Positions 7,437-11,188 of a DNA stretch of 11,188 nt are shown one piece after another (within the stretch, counting starts at the first letter, position 1; each line of letters opens with the position of its first letter). The notes below the pieces were generated by a model that was not told the DNA's origin, ran no database searches, and saw nothing but the letters and a program-made list of their open reading frames with translations. The position numbers and the translations under genes are program-made. The stretch covers positions 1 through 11,188 of the forward strand of contig CAZLGG010000126.1 of assembly GCA_964559135.1 (NCBI GenBank). The letters are read 5' to 3'. The stretch is from DRQF01 sp964559135 (GTDB lineage: Bacteria > Planctomycetota > GCA-002687715 > DRQF01).

Positions 7437-7873
7437 GGGACGATCGTGAGGGGAACCGGGCAGACCTGAGCCAAGCCGGCGGTGGTGCTGCCCAAAAGCA
7501 GCGCCTTCAGCTTGCCCACGCCGCGGCGGCCCACGAAGACTTCGTGGGCACCGTGCTCTTGCGCCAACTCCACGATCGCCTCGACGGGATGACCATGTCG
7601 GGCTTCGACGTCCAACAGGAGATCCCCCGAGGCGAGCCGGGCCTTCATGGGCTGAAGGATCTGCGCCTCGGCCGCCTTGATTTCCTGTTCCTTCTGGATG
7701 TGGCGCTCCGCAGCCTCCTCCAAGGTGAGGTGCTCGAAGCCGGACCAATCGATCACATGGACGAGGATGAGCTTGGCTTCGAGCTGGCGGGCCCTCGAGG
7801 CCGCGAAGTCCGCCGCCCTTTCGCTCACGTCACTGCCGTCCAGCGCGACGAGAAAGATCTGACTTGCGGGCAT
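7433..7873 (-). CDS. Universal stress protein, single UspA domain
   Basis: A 146-residue protein, the normal length for a single-domain UspA protein. It opens with IFLVALDGSDVSERA, has a long middle helix (about 50-80), and ends with the full ATP-binding motif G-2x-G-9x-G-S (G115, G118, G128, S129) and the PVPLTIVP strand. It is therefore expected to bind ATP, unlike the two degenerate domains of the neighbouring tandem protein. The ribosome site AAGGAG (7882-7887) lies eight bases before ATG. It sits 37 bases downstream of the AsmA-like gene in the same direction and is probably cotranscribed with it. Its 3' end collides with the tandem Usp gene with overlapping stops. Cytosolic stress or energy-state role by family; partners unknown. 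Confidence 0.94.
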   Translation of the reverse strand: MPASQIFLVALDGSDVSERAADFAASRARQLEAKLILVHVIDWSGFEHLTLEEAAERHIQKEQEIKAAEAQILQPMKARLASGDLLLDVEARHGHPVEAIVELAQEHGAHEVFVGRRGVGKLKALLLGSTTAGLAQVCPVPLTIVP

Positions 7874-7910
7874 GGGGAGGTCTCCTTTTCAATGCGAACG
7901 CCCGAGGATT

Positions 7911-8741
7911 CTACTTCCCCAAGATACCCTTGAGGAGCCCCCCGGCTTCCTTGCCCACCTTCTCGAGGGGATTCCCTCCAGGAATCAGCGATTCGAGGCC
8001 GCCCTTGCCGAGAGCTTCCAGGCCTGGAATATCCAAGGCGCCGTCCAGAGCCTTCAAATCCACGAGCCTCCCCACGTCGCCTTGCAATCCCTTCAACAAA
8101 TCCGCCGGCATCCGCGCCAACACGGCCGGATTCACGCTGACGTCCACCAAGAGGGCTTGCACCACCATGGCCGTGAGTTGGTCCAGGAGCACCCCCCCGT
8201 CGGTGTCGGAGCCCACGTTCTCGAGAACGATCTCGGGGATCGTGACCTCGGTGAACGCCTCGCCCAGGAGCGAACCCTCCAGATGGATGGACTTCATGAC
8301 GAACCGGTCGATCACGAATCGTTTTCCGGACTCATCGTCGGAATCCGAGCCTCCCTTCGTGACGTTGTCGAGGATGGTCTCGTAGTTCGCGCCGGCCTCC
8401 GTCACCTCGAGATTCAAAAAGAGGTCCTCGAGGACGAGTTCGGGCACGCGGATCTCGTCCGAGAGCAGCGACGTCAGCGCCACCGCGACCCGCCCCGAAC
8501 CCAAGGTCAGAAACGGAGTCTCCGAGAACCCCTGGGGATTCGAGACGCTCAGCCCCAAGATGTCGCAATCCGACGAGAAAAGTCCCAGCCTCAAGGCGTC
8601 CAGGGAGGTCTTCACGCCCAGGCTCGCCGAGGCCGACGCCTCGACCTGCTTGCGTGCGAGAGAGTTGACATAACCGCTGCCCAGCATCGCAACGACGACG
8701 ACCAAGGCCGCGAGAAACAGGGTGCGCTTCAGCCATTTCAT
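7911..8741 (-). CDS. AsmA-like envelope protein with N-terminal membrane anchor
   Basis: A 276-residue protein. It begins MKWLKR followed by a hydrophobic helix (about 7-25), so it is anchored in the inner membrane with the rest probably in the periplasm. Residues 40-130 carry the pattern of the AsmA family N-terminal region: SLGVKTSLDALRLGLF, then LSVSNPQGFSETPFLTL, then a strand series around SLLSDEIRVPELVLEDLFLNLE and YETILDNV. Family members are linked to outer-membrane lipid and protein homeostasis; this one is far shorter than full AsmA, and its function is not known. The C-terminal third is Gly/Leu-rich with PGLEALGKGGLESLIPGG. I chose the ATG at 8741 because GAGGAG lies six bases upstream and the membrane anchor starts there. 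An in-frame ATG at 9023 would overlap the divergent protease gene. It heads a likely operon with the single-domain Usp gene. Confidence 0.82.
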   Translation of the reverse strand: MKWLKRTLFLAALVVVVAMLGSGYVNSLARKQVEASASASLGVKTSLDALRLGLFSSDCDILGLSVSNPQGFSETPFLTLGSGRVAVALTSLLSDEIRVPELVLEDLFLNLEVTEAGANYETILDNVTKGGSDSDDESGKRFVIDRFVMKSIHLEGSLLGEAFTEVTIPEIVLENVGSDTDGGVLLDQLTAMVVQALLVDVSVNPAVLARMPADLLKGLQGDVGRLVDLKALDGALDIPGLEALGKGGLESLIPGGNPLEKVGKEAGGLLKGILGK

Positions 8742-8874
8742 GGGGATCTCCTCGATTCCGGCGATACGGGCCAGGGTAGGCCGCGGACGAATTTTCGGCA
8801 ACGAGCCCAGGAAGGTGGTGGGCAACACTCGGAGGAAGTTGATATCCTCCGAGTGTTCATTTCGAGGATCTCCC
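8742..8874. promoter_or_regulatory. Divergent promoter region between AsmA-like and M48 genes
   Basis: This 133-base spacer serves two envelope genes read in opposite directions. The ribosome sites are GAGGAG (minus strand, 8748-8753) for the AsmA-like gene and GAGGA (plus strand, 8864-8868, six bases before ATG) for the protease. A weak sigma70-like pair for the AsmA-like gene lies on the minus strand: TTGCCG (8801-8796), 17 bases, TACCCT (8778-8773). No convincing promoter was found for the protease. The dominant structure is the inverted repeat described separately. Confidence 0.5.
8824..8857 (+). repeat. Perfect 13-bp inverted repeat (hairpin) before the M48 protease gene
   Basis: AACACTCGGAGGA (8824-8836) and TCCTCCGAGTGTT (8845-8857) are exact reverse complements separated by eight bases. 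No T-run follows on the plus strand, so it is not a standard intrinsic terminator for that direction. It lies 18 to 51 bases before the protease ATG and could be an operator, or a hairpin in the 5' untranslated RNA if the transcript starts upstream of it. Confidence 0.8.
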
Positions 8875-9657
8875 ATGAGAAAACTGCTTCCCTTGCTCAC
8901 CCTCGTCGCCGTCCTTGCCGCCTGCGCCACCAACCCGGTCACCGGACGCCGGTCCCTCCAGCTCGTCCCCGAAAACCAGATGCAGGCCTTGGGGCTCCAG
9001 GCGTACAAGGAGGTCTTGGCCAAGTCTCAGGTGAGCAACGATGCCCGTCGGACCGAGATCGTCCGCCGCGTGGCGAATCGCATCGCCGCCGTGACCAACA
9101 AGGACTACAACTGGGAGGTCAACCTCATCGACAGCAACGAAGCCAACGCCTTCGTGCTGCCCGGGGGTAAGATCGTCGTCTACACCGGCATCCTGCCCAT
9201 CTGTGAGAACGAGGCCGGGCTCGCCTTCGTGCTGGGTCACGAGGTGGGTCACGCCATCGCTCGTCACGGCGGGGAGCGTATTTCGCAGAGCATGGTGGTG
9301 GAAGCGGGTCTGACCGTCGCCGACATCAGCCTGCGCAGCAACTCTCAAAGGGGTCTCATCATGGCGGCTCTCGGCGTGGGAGCGCAGTACGGCGTGATGC
9401 TTCCCTTCTCTCGGGACAATGAGTCCGAAGCCGACCACATGGGAATCGTCTACATGGCCAAGGCCGGTTACGACCCCAGCGAAGCGCCGAAGCTCTGGCA
9501 GAGGATGGCGGCACGGGGTGGCCCACAACCCCCGGAGTTCCTCTCCACGCACCCCAGCCACGCCACACGCATCCAGCAGTTGAATGACCTTTTGCCCAAG
9601 GCCCTGTCCCTCTACGAAGCGGCCGAGCCCAAGTACGGACTGGGCGCCAAGCTCTGA
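8875..9657 (+). CDS. M48-family zinc metalloprotease, lipoprotein
   Basis: A 260-residue lipoprotein. The signal peptide MRKLLPLLTLVAVLAAC ends in a lipobox with Cys17 as the lipidated residue. The +2 residue is Ala rather than Asp, which favours outer-membrane placement. The N-terminal ATNPVTGRRSLQLVPENQ stretch is typical of this protease group. The catalytic zinc motif HEVGH is at 122-126, and the third ligand is probably E183 in the ExxAD motif (ESEADHMG, 183-190). A THPSHATRI stretch (225-233) is also characteristic. It ends soon after the catalytic domain and lacks the C-terminal TPR part of BepA, so it is closer to E. coli LoiP/YggG in layout. It probably degrades misfolded envelope proteins. 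The start at 8875 is chosen for the ribosome site GAGGA and the signal peptide; an in-frame ATG at 8722 would run through the divergent promoter and the AsmA-like start. A 10-base gap separates it from the opposing TPR gene. Confidence 0.95.
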   Translation: MRKLLPLLTLVAVLAACATNPVTGRRSLQLVPENQMQALGLQAYKEVLAKSQVSNDARRTEIVRRVANRIAAVTNKDYNWEVNLIDSNEANAFVLPGGKIVVYTGILPICENEAGLAFVLGHEVGHAIARHGGERISQSMVVEAGLTVADISLRSNSQRGLIMAALGVGAQYGVMLPFSRDNESEADHMGIVYMAKAGYDPSEAPKLWQRMAARGGPQPPEFLSTHPSHATRIQQLNDLLPKALSLYEAAEPKYGLGAKL

Positions 9658-9667
9658 TCCGAAGCTG

Positions 9668-11188
9668 TCACTGGATGTCTTCGATGGCCTGGCGAATGCG
9701 TTCGTTGTCCGGGTGTTCGGGACGCAGCTCGAGCACCCTTTCGAGTGAGGCGCGCGCACCGGACATGTCCTTCAGTCGCGCTTGGACGAGGGCCAGGTGG
9801 GTGTGGTAGTCGGGCTCGCTCCCGTTGAAGGAGATCGCCGACTCGAAACTGGTCTTGGCCTCTTCGTTCCGACCCAGGTTTTCCAGCTGCAAGCCCCGCG
9901 TGTACCAGACCACGTCGTTTTCGGGCTGGCTGGCGAGCACGCGGTCCAGCGCGACCAAGGATTCCTCGCACTCGCCCTTTTTGGCAAGGACCAGCCCGCG
10001 GAGGAAGTGGGCAGGCCAGAAGTCCGGAGCCTCGGCCGCCGCCTCGTCGAGAAGGCTCGTGTCGTCGGGAGCCGCCCCCTCGTTGACGATGGTGCGCGCG
10101 AGTTCACCGAAGACGGCATCGAAGTCCTCGAAGACGAGGTTGAGGCGCTCTCGCGCCGCGGCGGACTTCTGCTCGGAGGAAAGGCGCTCCGTGCGCATCC
10201 CGTCCAGGCAGAGCCGCGCCGTCGCCTTGGCGCCCGACAGCCGGAGCGAGCGCACGAATAGCAGGCGCGCCTCCGGGGCAAGATCCGCCGGGGGATACCA
10301 CCCCGAGAGACGATCCACGAATCCTGCGGGCGCCTCGTGTCGCGCGAGAATCGCGTTGAGTTTCGACAACTGGGAGGCGTCCGGCGGCGCCACGTCGTCG
10401 AACAGGCCCGCGAGGAGATCCCACATCCCGTCGAGATCCTCCATGCGCTCCAGGACGAGAGCCAGACGAACTTGAAGATCCTTTCGCTGGGGCTCGTATT
10501 CCAGAAGACGCCTGAGATGCGAGGCGGCCTCACCGTAGCGATTCAACACGATGGCGAGGTGAGCCATCCGCTCGAGAACGGGGTCTTCGTGACGCATCGC
10601 CTCGCAGCGCGAATAGGCCTCCAGCGCCTCCTCTTGCCGACCGAGATCCACGAGGATGTCCGCCGACCGACGCAGAAGATCGCGGTGGACGGGTTGGGCG
10701 ACGCGCAGGCCGTCCTGCAGCCATCGAAGCGCTTCTTCGTTCCGACCGTGACTCGCCAGAAGTTCGCCGGCCACGGCGAAGACGCGCACGTCTTCGGGAC
10801 GCCAGCCCAGCCACGTCTCGAGAGTGGCGAGCACGGGCTCGAGAGGGAGTGGCCGGGATGAATCCTTCGAGGCCAACAGAGCGCAGGAAAGCCCGCCGGT
10901 CAGCGCGTTTTCGAAGCGCGGGTCCAAGCGCAAGGCCTCGCTGAAGGGTTCCAGGGCCCCCGCCGGGTCCACGAGCTCGATCCCGTCGGACCGCTGCGTC
11001 AAGAGAACGTCCAAGCCGTGGAGGTAATGCTCGAAGGCTTCCGCCGACGACGTTCCCGGATGGAAGAGGGACGAGGCCTCTTCCTTGGGGATCCCCACGA
11101 CCCGAGCAAACCGCTCGACGATCCTGCCGGCCATGGCGAGGATGACCCCCTGGAAGAACTCGTCCATGAGGACGGCGCCCGTCGCCGT
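9668..11188 (-). CDS. TPR-repeat protein (5' end outside the window)
   Basis: The frame is open from the stop at 9668 to the right edge, 506 codons before the stop. The first internal ATG (11167) has no ribosome site, and the seven codons before it are also open, so the true start is most likely beyond the window. Numbering from that Met, TPR-type helix pairs are visible near 65-98, 129-160, 163-195, 196-226, 383-416, 417-450 and 452-485. The last three are the best formed, with repeats ending in RVLASQPEN, SAISFNGSEP and RVLELRPEHP. The first visible 50 residues (ILAMAGRIVERFARVVG, then TSSAEAFEHYLHG) resemble the linker joining a TolB-like or adenylate-cyclase-like N-terminal domain to TPRs in large regulatory proteins, as I recall them. 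That suggests a missing N-terminal signalling domain. TPRs mediate protein-protein contacts; the partner is unknown. No signal peptide is visible in the part present. Confidence 0.85.
   Translation of the reverse strand, partial: TATGAVLMDEFFQGVILAMAGRIVERFARVVGIPKEEASSLFHPGTSSAEAFEHYLHGLDVLLTQRSDGIELVDPAGALEPFSEALRLDPRFENALTGGLSCALLASKDSSRPLPLEPVLATLETWLGWRPEDVRVFAVAGELLASHGRNEEALRWLQDGLRVAQPVHRDLLRRSADILVDLGRQEEALEAYSRCEAMRHEDPVLERMAHLAIVLNRYGEAASHLRRLLEYEPQRKDLQVRLALVLERMEDLDGMWDLLAGLFDDVAPPDASQLSKLNAILARHEAPAGFVDRLSGWYPPADLAPEARLLFVRSLRLSGAKATARLCLDGMRTERLSSEQKSAAARERLNLVFEDFDAVFGELARTIVNEGAAPDDTSLLDEAAAEAPDFWPAHFLRGLVLAKKGECEESLVALDRVLASQPENDVVWYTRGLQLENLGRNEEAKTSFESAISFNGSEPDYHTHLALVQARLKDMSGARASLERVLELRPEHPDNERIRQAIEDIQ

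Noticed and set aside
6354..7748. Minus-strand 464-codon frame opposite the tandem Usp gene
   Set aside because: It covers the nifJ-Usp promoter region and part of the real single-domain Usp gene in another frame, with no domain content of its own.
8824..8857. Inverted repeat as an intrinsic terminator
   Set aside because: No T-run follows on either strand, and it lies between the starts of divergent genes, where no transcript needs to end.
8722..8874. Extended start of the protease gene at 8722
   Set aside because: It would place 51 residues before a clear lipoprotein signal peptide. The ATG at 8875 has GAGGA at proper spacing.
8742..9023. Extended start of the AsmA-like gene at 9023
   Set aside because: It would add 94 residues ahead of the membrane anchor, read through the inverted repeat and overlap the protease coding region. 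The ATG at 8741 has a good ribosome site.

Overview
The window is about 11.2 kb of GC-rich bacterial DNA, almost all coding, with eight protein genes and no RNA genes, mobile elements or CRISPR arrays that I could see. The gene content points to a Gram-negative bacterium with anaerobic or facultative metabolism. It includes a large pyruvate:ferredoxin oxidoreductase, an exported nine-haem cytochrome c, a lipid-anchored M48 protease of outer-membrane type and an AsmA-like envelope protein. Lineages such as Acidobacteriota, Desulfobacterota/Myxococcota or candidate phyla of similar lifestyle would fit, but the sequence alone does not fix one.

Layout, left to right. Positions 1-6318 hold three minus-strand genes, read right to left: nifJ (2710-6318), a radical SAM gene whose ATG overlaps the nifJ stop by one base (1937-2710), and after a 110-base gap a multihaem cytochrome cut by the left edge (1-1826). 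A 143-base divergent spacer (6319-6461) separates nifJ from a plus-strand tandem-domain universal stress protein gene (6462-7436). That gene meets head-on, with stop codons overlapping by four bases, a minus-strand single-domain universal stress protein gene (7433-7873). The latter lies 37 bases downstream of a minus-strand AsmA-like gene (7911-8741), a probable two-gene operon. A second divergent spacer (8742-8874) contains a perfect 13-bp inverted repeat just upstream of the M48 lipoprotein protease gene (8875-9657, plus). The right end (9668-11188, minus) is a TPR protein whose start lies outside the window.

How the genes may work together (inference). NifJ converts pyruvate and CoA to acetyl-CoA and passes electrons to ferredoxin or flavodoxin. 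The translationally coupled radical SAM enzyme needs low-potential electrons and could use the same pool. The cytochrome downstream on the same strand could carry electrons outside the inner membrane. The two Usp proteins fit a stress or energy-limitation context. The AsmA-like protein and M48 lipoprotease, transcribed divergently, are both envelope proteins. No strong intrinsic terminator was found in the window.

The most interesting items are the cytochrome (haem-free N-terminal domain, nine CXXCH sites, start of an Ig/cadherin-like module), the nifJ-radical SAM coupling, and the hairpin before the M48 gene, whose 3' arm can alternatively pair with the ribosome binding site.
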